This document shows positions 55,349 to 63,009 of a stretch of DNA of 64,000 bases, one piece after another. Every line of letters starts with the position of its first letter. Position 1 is the stretch's first letter. The DNA is from Pandoraea thiooxydans (GTDB lineage: Bacteria; Pseudomonadota; Gammaproteobacteria; Burkholderiales; Burkholderiaceae). Under the pieces are notes generated by a model. That model was not told the DNA's origin and made no database searches. It worked only from the letters and a program-made list of their open reading frames with translations. Made by a program: the position numbers and the translations under genes. The DNA is taken from positions 2,294,001-2,358,000 of the forward strand of contig NZ_CP014839.1 in assembly GCF_001931675.1 (NCBI RefSeq). Direction: 5' to 3'.

Positions 55349-57823
55349 TCAGTGGCGCGTCTTGGCTCGCTTGGACGACGCGCCGTCGCTGCGCTTGGCA
55401 GGCGCACCGCCGCGGCTACCACCCCGTGCGCCACGCTTGGCCGCACCCGATGCCGTCTTTGCCTTTGTGGTCTTTTTCTCGCCGCGCGACGAAGCGGGCA
55501 ACGCTCTGATCGTGGCGCCATCGCCCACCTGATCGTGCTCCGGCATCTGCACCGCCTTGGGCTGCCCCTTGCCCGCCGGCTTGCGACTGGCTTCCCGCAC
55601 CAGGCGGAAATCGATCTTGCGCGCATCGAGGTCGACCCGGCTGACCTGGACCCGAACTCGATCGGTCAGGCGGTAGCGGATTCCGGTGCGCTCGCCGCGC
55701 AACTCATGCTTGACCTCGTCGAACTGAAAATAATCGGCACCCAGCTCCGTCACGTGCACCAAACCCTCGATAAAAAGCTCATCGAGCTGCACGAAAATGC
55801 CGAACGACGTCACGGCACTGACCGTGCCGCCATACTCCTCGCCCAGCTTGTCGCGCATGAAGTAGCACTTGAGCCAGGCCTCGACGTCTCGCGAGGCCTC
55901 GTCGGCACGGCGCTCGTTGGCCGAGCAATGCAGCCCCAGTTCCGCCCAGATGGCTTCTCGCTTATTTGCTTTGGCCGCAGTCTTGCCCTGCTCCTCGTCT
56001 TCCTTCTGCAGGCGACGCGCCGCCGGCGACAGGCTGGTATTGAGCGCCACCGCCCCGGGCACCTGCGGCTGGTACTTGCGCCCGGCCAGCACCGCCTTGA
56101 TGCCGCGGTGCGTCAGCAAGTCCGGGTAACGGCGAATCGGGCTGGTGAAATGTGCATAGGCCGGATACGCCAGGCCAAAATGGCCGACATTGTCCGGGCT
56201 ATAGACCGCCTGCTGCATGGAGCGCAGCAGCATGACCTGCAGCATCGGCGCGTCAGGGCGATTCTCGACCTGCGTCATCAGCGCCGCATAATCGCTGGTC
56301 TGCGGCGTGTCGCCACCGCCCAGTGCCAGGCCCAGCGACTTGAGGAAGGTCCGCAGGGTTTGCAGGCGTTCGCCGGACGGACCCTCGTGAATCCGGTAAA
56401 GGCAATGTTGCTTGTTGCGCTTGAGAAAATCCGCGGCACAAACGTTGGCCGCCAGCATGCACTCCTCGATCAGCCGGTGGGCATCGTTACGGGTGCGCGG
56501 CAAAATCTGCTCGATCTTGCCTTGCGCATTGCACACGATGTAGGTTTCGGTCGAATCGAACTCGATCGCCCCACGCGTCTGGCGCGCCTTGGCCAGCACC
56601 TTGTAGAGTTCGTAAAGATTCTGCAAGTGCGGCAACAGCGCGGCGCGGCGCTGCGCCTCGGGCCCCTTGGTGTTGCCCAGCACCGCGGCAACCTCCGTAT
56701 AGGTCAGGCGGGCCGCCGAGTGCATCACCGCCGGATAGAATTGATAAGCCTTGATCTCGCCGTTCATGGCCACGGTCGCATCGCACACCAGCACGCAACG
56801 GTCGACCGCCGGGTTCAGCGAGCATAATCCATTCGACAGCTTTTCGGGCAGCATCGGGATCACCCGGCGCGGGAAATACACCGACGTGCTGCGCTCGATC
56901 GCATCGATATCCAGCGCATCGCCCGGCGTCACGTAGTGCGACACATCGGCGATCGCCACGATCAGGCGGTAACCGTTGGTTCGCCCGATTTTGCAGGGTT
57001 CGCAATACACCGCGTCGTCGAAATCGCGCGCATCCTCGCCATCGATCGTCACCAGCGGCAAATCGCGCAGATCGATGCGATGCCGCAGGTCGGCCGCGCG
57101 CACCTCGTCGGGCAAAGCGCCCGCACTGGCCAGCGCCTGCGGCGAGAACTGATGCGGCACGCCATACTTGCGCACTGCGATCTCGATCTCCATGCCGGGG
57201 TCGTCGATTTCGCCCAGGACTTCCACCACGCGCCCCACCGCCTGGTTATAGCGGCTGGGATAGTCGGTCAGCTCGACGCAGACGACCTGCCCCACTTTCG
57301 CCTTGCCCTGCGAGCGCGGCGGAATCAGGATGTCATGGCCAATCCGCTTGTCCTCGGGCGCCACGATCAAGGTACCGTTCTCGTTGAGCAGGCGGCCTAT
57401 CACGGTGGTATTGGCGCGTTCGGTCACCTCGACGATATGCCCCTCGGGCCGCCCGCGCCGGTCATGGCCGGTAATGCGCAACAAGACCCGATCGTTGTGC
57501 ATTACCTTTCTCATCTCGTCGATGGAAAGATACAGATCGTCGCCGTCGTCGTCGCGCACCGCGAAGCCGAAGCCATCGCGATGCCCCACTACTCGACCTG
57601 AAATAAAGTTCGACGGATGCGTCAGTTGATAATGTCCTTGTCGATCGATCCGGACCTGATCGTCGCGCTCCATCGCTGCCAGCCGCTTGAAGAACCCCTC
57701 GCGCTCCTGCCGTTTGATGGCCAGCGCTTCGGCGATGTCGTGCGCACTGAGCGGCGCATCGGCCGTACGCAGTGCGCCGAGAATCTCTTCACGGCTTGGA
57801 ATGGGATAGGGAAATTTGCTCAA
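55349..57823 (-). CDS. rnr: Ribonuclease R
   Basis: 824 residues from TTG 57823 (LSKFPYPIPSREEIL, the usual start of the betaproteobacterial protein). Order: N-terminal helix-turn-helix (about 1-65), two cold-shock domains (about 65-230), RNB catalytic domain with VTIDGEDARDFDDAV, IADVSHYVTPGDALD and HFTSPIRRYPDLLTHR, an S1 domain (about 635-715), and a basic tail ending in Lys/Arg/Gly/Ala. A 3'-5' exoribonuclease for structured RNA. A frame to 57904 exists but is unconserved. Confidence 0.94.
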   Translation of the reverse strand: MSKFPYPIPSREEILGALRTADAPLSAHDIAEALAIKRQEREGFFKRLAAMERDDQVRIDRQGHYQLTHPSNFISGRVVGHRDGFGFAVRDDDGDDLYLSIDEMRKVMHNDRVLLRITGHDRRGRPEGHIVEVTERANTTVIGRLLNENGTLIVAPEDKRIGHDILIPPRSQGKAKVGQVVCVELTDYPSRYNQAVGRVVEVLGEIDDPGMEIEIAVRKYGVPHQFSPQALASAGALPDEVRAADLRHRIDLRDLPLVTIDGEDARDFDDAVYCEPCKIGRTNGYRLIVAIADVSHYVTPGDALDIDAIERSTSVYFPRRVIPMLPEKLSNGLCSLNPAVDRCVLVCDATVAMNGEIKAYQFYPAVMHSAARLTYTEVAAVLGNTKGPEAQRRAALLPHLQNLYELYKVLAKARQTRGAIEFDSTETYIVCNAQGKIEQILPRTRNDAHRLIEECMLAANVCAADFLKRNKQHCLYRIHEGPSGERLQTLRTFLKSLGLALGGGDTPQTSDYAALMTQVENRPDAPMLQVMLLRSMQQAVYSPDNVGHFGLAYPAYAHFTSPIRRYPDLLTHRGIKAVLAGRKYQPQVPGAVALNTSLSPAARRLQKEDEEQGKTAAKANKREAIWAELGLHCSANERRADEASRDVEAWLKCYFMRDKLGEEYGGTVSAVTSFGIFVQLDELFIEGLVHVTELGADYFQFDEVKHELRGERTGIRYRLTDRVRVQVSRVDLDARKIDFRLVREASRKPAGKGQPKAVQMPEHDQVGDGATIRALPASSRGEKKTTKAKTASGAAKRGARGGSRGGAPAKRSDGASSKRAKTRH

Positions 57824-58013
57824 GGGTTTTTCTATCGAGAACCGGTTTCTTCCGGTGAAGTGGCGCCCCATGCGCCGACGGTCTGCCCGTCTGAATCGTT
57901 CCAATCATACGGCAAAGCCCGCAAAATCTGCCACCGCTTGCGCAAAAGCGAGATCCCGGCCGCGCGCCGCCGGCTGCCGCCCAATAAATTTCATCGAAAC
58001 CCGGCCAAAGCTG

Positions 58014-58041
58014 TTGACAAGGCCATCAGAACCCTTAAAAT
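58014..58041 (+). promoter_or_regulatory. Promoter of the tRNA-Leu gene
   Basis: Consensus TTGACA (58014-58019), a 16-nt spacer and TAAAAT (58036-58041), 30 nt before the mature tRNA 5' end. Confidence 0.8.
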
Positions 58042-58070
58042 AGCGCTTCTTCGCCAAAACGAAGACACCT

Positions 58071-58134
<64 letters not shown>

Positions 58135-58155
<21 letters not shown>

Positions 58156-58183
58156 AATACAAAGGCTTGCGCAAGCAAGCCTT
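58135..58183 (+). repeat. Direct repeat, copy 1 (tRNA 3' end plus terminator)
   Basis: The last 21 nt of tRNA-Leu, the following 5 nt and most of the terminator. It matches 58283-58331 in 47 of 49 positions, counted by eye. Confidence 0.9.
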
Positions 58184-58186
58184 TTT
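58161..58186 (+). terminator. Terminator of the tRNA-Leu gene
   Basis: AAAGGCTTGC (58161-58170) and GCAAGCCTTT (58175-58184) with a GCAA loop, followed by T. Confidence 0.88.
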
Positions 58187-58204
58187 CATTTTCAGGGCCA
58201 GGAA

Positions 58205-58292
58205 GCAAAGTGCCTGCGCACTTTGCGCGAGGACTTGAAAGGTGGCGCATGCAAAGCAGCGCCGGGGTCGCGCCCGGGTCACCGAGTCCTCT
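58205..58292. other. Highly structured segment between the two repeat copies
   Basis: A perfect hairpin GCAAAGTGC-CTGC-GCACTTTGC (58205-58226) is followed by a potential branched fold: GAGGACT (58229-58235) pairs with AGTCCTC (58285-58291), inside it GGTG (58241) with CACC (58280), GCGC/GCGC and CCGGG/CCCGG hairpins. No reading frame or known RNA family was recognised. Confidence 0.4.
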
Positions 58293-58331
58293 CCTGAACA
58301 CCAAATACAAAGGCTTGCGCAAGCAAGCCTT
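58283..58331 (+). repeat. Direct repeat, copy 2 (tRNA-tail duplicate)
   Basis: Same 49 bp as copy 1 with GG changed to AA at 58297-58298, which breaks the acceptor-stem match. The hairpin is kept but its T run is lost (followed by CGTCG). The copy lies 76 bp from the pstA stop. Such tRNA-tail duplicates are the footprint left by integrating elements, but no integrase is present. Confidence 0.85.
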
Positions 58332-58406
58332 CGTCGTTTGTCGAACCTTTGAGGTGCAGCGCCACGCAGTCGGGACGGTCCCGACGATACCGTCCCCCGG
58401 CCCCTG

Positions 58407-59306
58407 TCAGCCGTTCTCCCGCACGCGCATGAGGATGCGCGCCGCGACATTGATCGCCAGCACCATCGCGATCACCATGAATGCGGCGGCATAGGCCAGT
58501 GCGTGGGCCGAGGCAAAAGGCTGGTTGATGAAGCTCCAGATCACGTACGTCAGGTAGCCTATCGGCTCGTGCGTCAACTGGCCATTCCACACGTAGTTGG
58601 ACCAGCCTGCGGTGTAAATCAGCGGCGCAGTCTCACCCACCGAAATCGCCAGTGACAGCAGAATGCCGGTCACCACGGCCGAGCGGGCAGCCGGCAGCAG
58701 CACGCGAAATACGACCTGATGTTCCTTGCAACCCAACGCGTAGGCGGCCTCGCGCAAGCTGGCGGGGTTCTGGCGCATGGCCAGTTCGGTAAACCGCGTG
58801 ACATAGGGCACGATCAGCACAGCCAATGTAATCGCACCAGCCAGCGCCGAGAACTGCCATCCCAGGCCGATCACGAGCGTCACGTAGCTGAAGTAGCCCA
58901 GTACGATGGAAGGCACACCCACCAGCACGTCGGCCAGGAACCGCGCGGTCTTGCCCCAAGGGCCTTGACCGTATTCGGCCAGGTAGATGCCCGCCGCGAC
59001 ACCGATCGGCGCGGCGAACAGGATCGCGCCGCCGCTAAGCACCAGGGTGCCCTCGATGGCATTGAGCAGGCCACCGCTGATGCCGTTGGTCACCTGAGTA
59101 AACAGACTCCAGGACAAAGCGTTGAAGCCGCGCTCGAAAACCGTCCAAATAATATCGGCCAGCGGCACCACGACCAGCGCGAACGCCATCGCGCAGAACA
59201 CGGCAAAAACGCCATTGACGATGGCGCGCTTGCGCTGCAGCGCGCGGCGCGCTTCAGGCACGGTCGGCCAGGCGGACTTGAGAGGTGAGTAGGCGGGCGA
59301 TGACAT
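58407..59306 (-). CDS. pstA: Phosphate ABC transporter permease PstA
   Basis: 299 residues from the ATG at 59306, with six hydrophobic segments and the binding-protein-dependent permease motif (LREAAYALGCKEHQVVFRVLLPAARSAVVTGILLS, the EAA loop). Also typical are GGLLNAIEGTLVLSGGAILFAAPIGVAAGIYLAEYG and SVGETAPLIYTAG. It partners with PstC for high-affinity phosphate uptake. The start overlaps the pstC end by 53 nt. Normally pstB follows; here the next thing is the tRNA repeat. Confidence 0.93.
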   Translation of the reverse strand: MSSPAYSPLKSAWPTVPEARRALQRKRAIVNGVFAVFCAMAFALVVVPLADIIWTVFERGFNALSWSLFTQVTNGISGGLLNAIEGTLVLSGGAILFAAPIGVAAGIYLAEYGQGPWGKTARFLADVLVGVPSIVLGYFSYVTLVIGLGWQFSALAGAITLAVLIVPYVTRFTELAMRQNPASLREAAYALGCKEHQVVFRVLLPAARSAVVTGILLSLAISVGETAPLIYTAGWSNYVWNGQLTHEPIGYLTYVIWSFINQPFASAHALAYAAAFMVIAMVLAINVAARILMRVRENG

Positions 59307-60213
59307 TGACAATGACCGCAATAACGAGCAACACCAGGGCGATTTCCGCAAGCGAACGCACGGCCATCCCGCTGGGATCCTGCAGCGCGCTGTCGAGCTG
59401 GGATGCGATGAAGGCCGCCATGCTGGTAATCGGGCTATAGAGCGTGTGAGGCAAATAATTCAGCGCGCCGCCACTGACCATCAGCACGGCCATGGTCTCG
59501 CCCAGCGCGCGCCCCAGGGCCAGAATCACCGAGCCGATTAACGGCACGCGTACGGCGGGCAACAGGATCTTGCCAATCATCTCGGCACGCGTGGCGCCCA
59601 GCGCGAAGCACGACTCGCGCAACTCGCGCGGGACTCGCTGCATGGACTCCACCAGCGTGCTCGATATCACCGGCACGACCATCAGCGCGAGCACCAGGCC
59701 GGCGGTCAGCAATCCGTAGCCACTGGTGGCCGTACCGGAAAAGAAAGGAATGAAGTGCAACAGATCGGCCAGCGCCGGAGCGATATGCCGGAGAACCAGC
59801 GGCGCCAGCACCTCCAGGCCCCACAGACCATAGACCACGCTGGGCACCATGGCGAGCAGCTCGACCAACTGCGACAGCGCCGCACGCACCCTGCCGCGCG
59901 AATACTCACTGAGAAAGAACGCAACGCCCATGCCAATCGGCACGGCGAGCAGCAGCGCGATCGCCGAGCTGGCCAAGGTGCCGACCACGAACACCCAAAT
60001 GCCGTAGTGCGCGCCCACGGCGACCTGATATCCGTCCTGAGCGATCGGATCCGCATACAGATTGCCCAGACTCCAGGTTTTCGAAAACAGGAATCCCAGG
60101 CCATTGAAACGGATAGCCGGCCACGAATAGGCCGTCAGAAATACGAATATCGCCAGCAGCAGCAGCGGAATGATCCCGGTGACCACCTGCAGACTCAAAC
60201 GAAACGATCGCAT
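59254..60213 (-). CDS. pstC: Phosphate ABC transporter permease PstC
   Basis: 319 residues from the ATG at 60213 (MRSFRLSLQ), six hydrophobic segments. Features: AYSWPAIRFNGLGFLFSKTW, VPIGMGVAFFLSEYSRGRVRAALSQLVELLAMVPSVVYGLWG, and the EAA loop ELRESCFALGATRAEMIGKILLPAVRVPLIGSVILALGRALGETMAVLM. A TTG-initiated frame to 60297 runs through a 13-bp hairpin and is less likely. Confidence 0.92.
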   Translation of the reverse strand: MRSFRLSLQVVTGIIPLLLLAIFVFLTAYSWPAIRFNGLGFLFSKTWSLGNLYADPIAQDGYQVAVGAHYGIWVFVVGTLASSAIALLLAVPIGMGVAFFLSEYSRGRVRAALSQLVELLAMVPSVVYGLWGLEVLAPLVLRHIAPALADLLHFIPFFSGTATSGYGLLTAGLVLALMVVPVISSTLVESMQRVPRELRESCFALGATRAEMIGKILLPAVRVPLIGSVILALGRALGETMAVLMVSGGALNYLPHTLYSPITSMAAFIASQLDSALQDPSGMAVRSLAEIALVLLVIAVIVNVIARLLTSQVRLADRA

Positions 60214-60258
60214 GGTAGTAATGGCTTTTTTACTGCGTCTCGACTTCGATTCAGGCTG

Positions 60259-60289
60259 CTGCGCCTTATCGTCCAGCGATAAGGCGCAG
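60259..60289 (-). other. Stable hairpin between pstS and pstC
   Basis: CTGCGCCTTATCG (60259-60271), loop TCCAG, CGATAAGGCGCAG (60277-60289): a perfect 13-bp stem with no T run. Position after the binding-protein gene fits a 3'-protecting structure that raises PstS over the permeases. Confidence 0.6.
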
Positions 60290-60311
60290 CCCGTCAAACG
60301 TTACTGCCGCG

Positions 60312-61391
60312 TTACTGGATCTTGGCGATCTGCGCTTTGCTGAGCTCGGCGATCTTCGCCGGCAACGCCACGAATCGCACTTGATCCAGGAAGGTTGCCG
60401 CGCTGCCGCCGGCCGGGCTCACCGCCCAGTTCAGCAGATCGCGCACGGCCTTGGCCGTTTCCGGATTGGCTTGCTTGGCGTTGACGATTGCGTATTCGTA
60501 GTTGATGATCGGATACGAATGCGCGCCCGGCGCGAACACCAGACTAATGCGCTCGTCGGCCGGCGTCTTGGCCGTCAGTTGGCTGGCCGCCGCGTTGACG
60601 GTCTTGGCCGTCGGCAGCACGAAGTTGCCGGCGCGGTTTTTCAGTTGCGCCGTGCCGAGCCCGGCCTTTTGAATTTCGTTATGAAAGCTCACGCCGATGT
60701 AGGCAATCGAATACGGCGTTTGCTGGCTGGCCTGAACCATGCCGGGGTTGCCGTTCGCGCCCACGCCACCCTGCACCGCGGGCCAGCTGATGGTCGTGCC
60801 GTAGCCCACGCTCTTGTTCCACGTGGGAGTGGAGAACGACAGGTACTGGCTGAAAATGAACGTATCGCCGCTGCCGTCCGTGCGGTGAATCGGCACAATG
60901 GCGTGGTTCGGCAGCGCCACGCCCGGATTCAGCGCCTTGATGCGCGGATCGTTCCAGGTCTTGATCGAACCGTCATAGATGCCTGCGAGCACCGGGCCAT
61001 CGAGCTTGAGCGACTTCTTGTTCAGATTCGGGATGTTGTAGTTGATCGTCTGCGCCGAGATCGCCAGAGGAATATTGAGAATGCTGGGATTTTGCTTGAT
61101 CTGCGCGTTGCTCATATAGGCATCCGAAGCGCCGATCTGCGCCACGCCGGAGATCGCCTCGGCAATGCCGGTGCCGCTGCCCGTACCTTGCGTGGTGATC
61201 TTGACGTCCGGGTTGGCCTTGGCAAACGCGGGCACCCAGAGATTGAACAGCGGATACAGCAGCGTCGAGCCGGTTTCCAGCAGATTGGTTTGCGGCACTG
61301 CATTGGCGGCGATCGGCAGAACGCCTGCCACTGCAAAACTTGCGATAGCGAAAATGTGCTTCAGGTGATTACGGCGATGTCGAACTGACAT
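60312..61391 (-). CDS. pstS: Phosphate-binding periplasmic protein PstS
   Basis: 359 residues with a Sec signal peptide (about 1-31, IFAIASFAVAGVLPIAANA). Phosphate-binding segments: ETGSTLLYPLFNLWVPAF, TTQGTGSGTGIAEAISGVAQIGASDAYMS, and HRTDGSGDTFIFSQYLS. Highly expressed under phosphate limitation in the family. First gene of the operon with a Pho box 175 nt upstream of its start. Confidence 0.94.
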   Translation of the reverse strand: MSVRHRRNHLKHIFAIASFAVAGVLPIAANAVPQTNLLETGSTLLYPLFNLWVPAFAKANPDVKITTQGTGSGTGIAEAISGVAQIGASDAYMSNAQIKQNPSILNIPLAISAQTINYNIPNLNKKSLKLDGPVLAGIYDGSIKTWNDPRIKALNPGVALPNHAIVPIHRTDGSGDTFIFSQYLSFSTPTWNKSVGYGTTISWPAVQGGVGANGNPGMVQASQQTPYSIAYIGVSFHNEIQKAGLGTAQLKNRAGNFVLPTAKTVNAAASQLTAKTPADERISLVFAPGAHSYPIINYEYAIVNAKQANPETAKAVRDLLNWAVSPAGGSAATFLDQVRFVALPAKIAELSKAQIAKIQ

Positions 61392-61549
61392 GGGTCTCTC
61401 CGCGGTTTAAGTGCTTATTAAAAATCGAATCGCTGCGCGTACTCGATGTCCATACAACTACTTGCCATTTCCTGATTTCCACACCGTGAGATTCCCGTTC
61501 ACACGGCGCATTGGGCCACCAGCGAGCGCGGCACCCTTATGAGTGCTGG

Positions 61550-61583
61550 ATCGTAGGTTCAAAATATGACATTAGGATGACAG
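61550..61583 (-). promoter_or_regulatory. Pho box and -10 of the pst operon
   Basis: On the minus strand CTGTCAT-CCTA-ATGTCAT (61583-61566) is a 7-4-7 direct repeat close to the PhoB consensus, followed after 10 nt by TACGAT (61555-61550) as -10. This is the classic PhoB-activated layout in which the Pho box replaces the -35. Confidence 0.8.
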
Positions 61584-61615
61584 TCAACAATTGCCACGAT
61601 TATCTTGCCCCGCGG

Positions 61616-61643
61616 TCGCGGCTCGCGGCTCGCGGCTCGCGGC
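61616..61643. repeat. Four 7-bp tandem repeats
   Basis: TCGCGGC repeated four times without error, with a partial unit before it. Non-coding, 33 bp upstream of the Pho box as seen from pstS. Confidence 0.9.
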
Positions 61644-61800
61644 TGCGTGAATAGTCCTGCACCGATCGATGCACCCGTTGGCCGGCCATGACGCAGATCA
61701 ATATCGGGAAACCTGTTCGACGTATTTTGAGAAAGTGTCTCGATGCCATCCAGAATGGCTTGAGCATGACGAAACGATCGAGACAAATCGGAGAGCGGCA

Positions 61801-62073
61801 ATGAACACCGACATGCACGAGAAACAGGATACTGGAACAGGCTCCGACGAGCCCCTTGCCCATTCGCCAGCCGTTGAAATCGGCAGAAAGATCGAGGCGG
61901 CGCTGCAGCTATACGCACGGCTCGAGTCCCAATACATCCAGGTCAGCATGCGTGACGGCACCGTGATATTGCGCGGCGAAGTGGACTCCAGCGCCGAAAA
62001 ATCAGTGGCATTCGACGCCGCGCGGTCCTCACCGGGCGTACAGGTGGTGATCGACGAATTATTGGTGAGATGA
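61801..62073 (+). CDS. BON-domain protein
   Basis: 90 residues from ATG 61801 with GGAGAG upstream. One BON domain (about 27-90): IGRKIEAALQLYARLESQYIQVSMRDGTVILRGEVDSSAEKSVAFDAARSSPGVQVVIDELLV. No signal peptide; BON domains are usually exported, phospholipid- or envelope-binding, but cytoplasmic examples exist. Divergent from the pst operon. Function unknown. Confidence 0.8.
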   Translation: MNTDMHEKQDTGTGSDEPLAHSPAVEIGRKIEAALQLYARLESQYIQVSMRDGTVILRGEVDSSAEKSVAFDAARSSPGVQVVIDELLVR

Positions 62074-62124
62074 CAAGCGCCCGGCCAACGCCCGGCATGC
62101 CGCCGGGCTTGCCATCCACTGCGT

Positions 62125-62772
62125 CTACGGGTGAACGGGTACGCCGACCGTTTGCGCCAGGATCGGCACCTCGTCCTCGTTCAAACCAATGGCCTCGGCC
62201 AGATTGCGTCGGTTGAGCCAGCCCCGTACCACTGCGCCCAAACCGCTCGCGGCGCAGTAAAGAGAAACGTTCTGCGCAATCGCGCCTGCCGTCGCCGCAG
62301 AGAAAATGTCGCGTTGCTGCGCAGGCATGTCCAGCAGGCGGCCGTAATTGACGACATACACCAGATCGAGCGGCGCACGCCCGACAAAATCCTGATACCC
62401 GGTCAGATTGCGCGCATCCACGGCGCGCTTGAGCTTCAGCTTGTGCGTACCCGGCTCGTAGCGGTAGACACCCTCGGGCAGCGCGGCGTAAATATCGATC
62501 TCCTGCACGCCATGCGGGGATGGCGCCGTGCGGCCGCCGCCGGTCGCCCGATTCACGCCATCGGCCGCCCACAACAACTCGGCCAACTGCTGCTGCGTGA
62601 GCGTCTGCGCGGTAAAATCGCGCACGCTGCGGCGCGATGCCAATGCGCTCATGAGCGCAGGCCCAGCGCCCAATGCGGGCTGGGGCAGCGCGATTTCCGT
62701 CAACGCGCTTTGGGTCAACAGCGCCGGAGCCGGTACCGCCGGTTCGTAGCGCAACAATTGCGAAGTCGTCAT
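62125..62772 (-). CDS. SagB/ThcOx-type nitroreductase family protein
   Basis: 215 residues from ATG 62772 with GGGAGA upstream. FMN-binding nitroreductase fold: LASRRSVRDFTAQTLTQQQLAELLWAADGVNR, RTAPSPHGVQEIDIYAALPEGVYRYEPGTHKL, SAATAGAIAQNVSLYCAASGLGAVVRGWLNR. The short SagB-like layout is typical of stand-alone family members with unknown substrates; no peptide-modification genes are adjacent, so no bacteriocin role is proposed. Convergent with the BON gene. Confidence 0.83.
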   Translation of the reverse strand: MTTSQLLRYEPAVPAPALLTQSALTEIALPQPALGAGPALMSALASRRSVRDFTAQTLTQQQLAELLWAADGVNRATGGGRTAPSPHGVQEIDIYAALPEGVYRYEPGTHKLKLKRAVDARNLTGYQDFVGRAPLDLVYVVNYGRLLDMPAQQRDIFSAATAGAIAQNVSLYCAASGLGAVVRGWLNRRNLAEAIGLNEDEVPILAQTVGVPVHP

Positions 62773-63009
62773 CTCAATCTCCCGAAGACCTGCCTCGATG
62801 GCCTGGCACGATGCCACGCCGGATCGCGCGTTGCGGCCCTGTGCCGAACGCATCGCGGCATGCCGACAAGCCTGCCACGCGGCCAATCAGGAGTTTTGAC
62901 CAGGATCAAGCCGGACATAGAGTCCTGCGAGTCGTCTGGGCGGTGCATTGCGTTGCGGCAAATCGTCGTATCATCACAGCCCATATATCCATCAGCGAAT
63001 CCCTTGCCC

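Larger units (their letters stand above)
61392..61800. other. 409-bp gap between pstS and the BON gene
   Basis: Holds the pstS leader (about 150 nt, no recognised element), the Pho box, and a tandem array. From 61650 to 61800 I see only the upstream region of the BON gene with a GGAGAG ribosome site. Confidence 0.7.

Noticed and set aside
61616-61643. CRISPR-like array
   Set aside because: Units of 7 bp repeat head to tail without spacers; this is a simple tandem repeat.
62125-62772. Thiazole/oxazole-modified peptide cluster around the SagB-like gene
   Set aside because: No cyclodehydratase, precursor peptide or exporter is nearby; stand-alone nitroreductases of this type are common.
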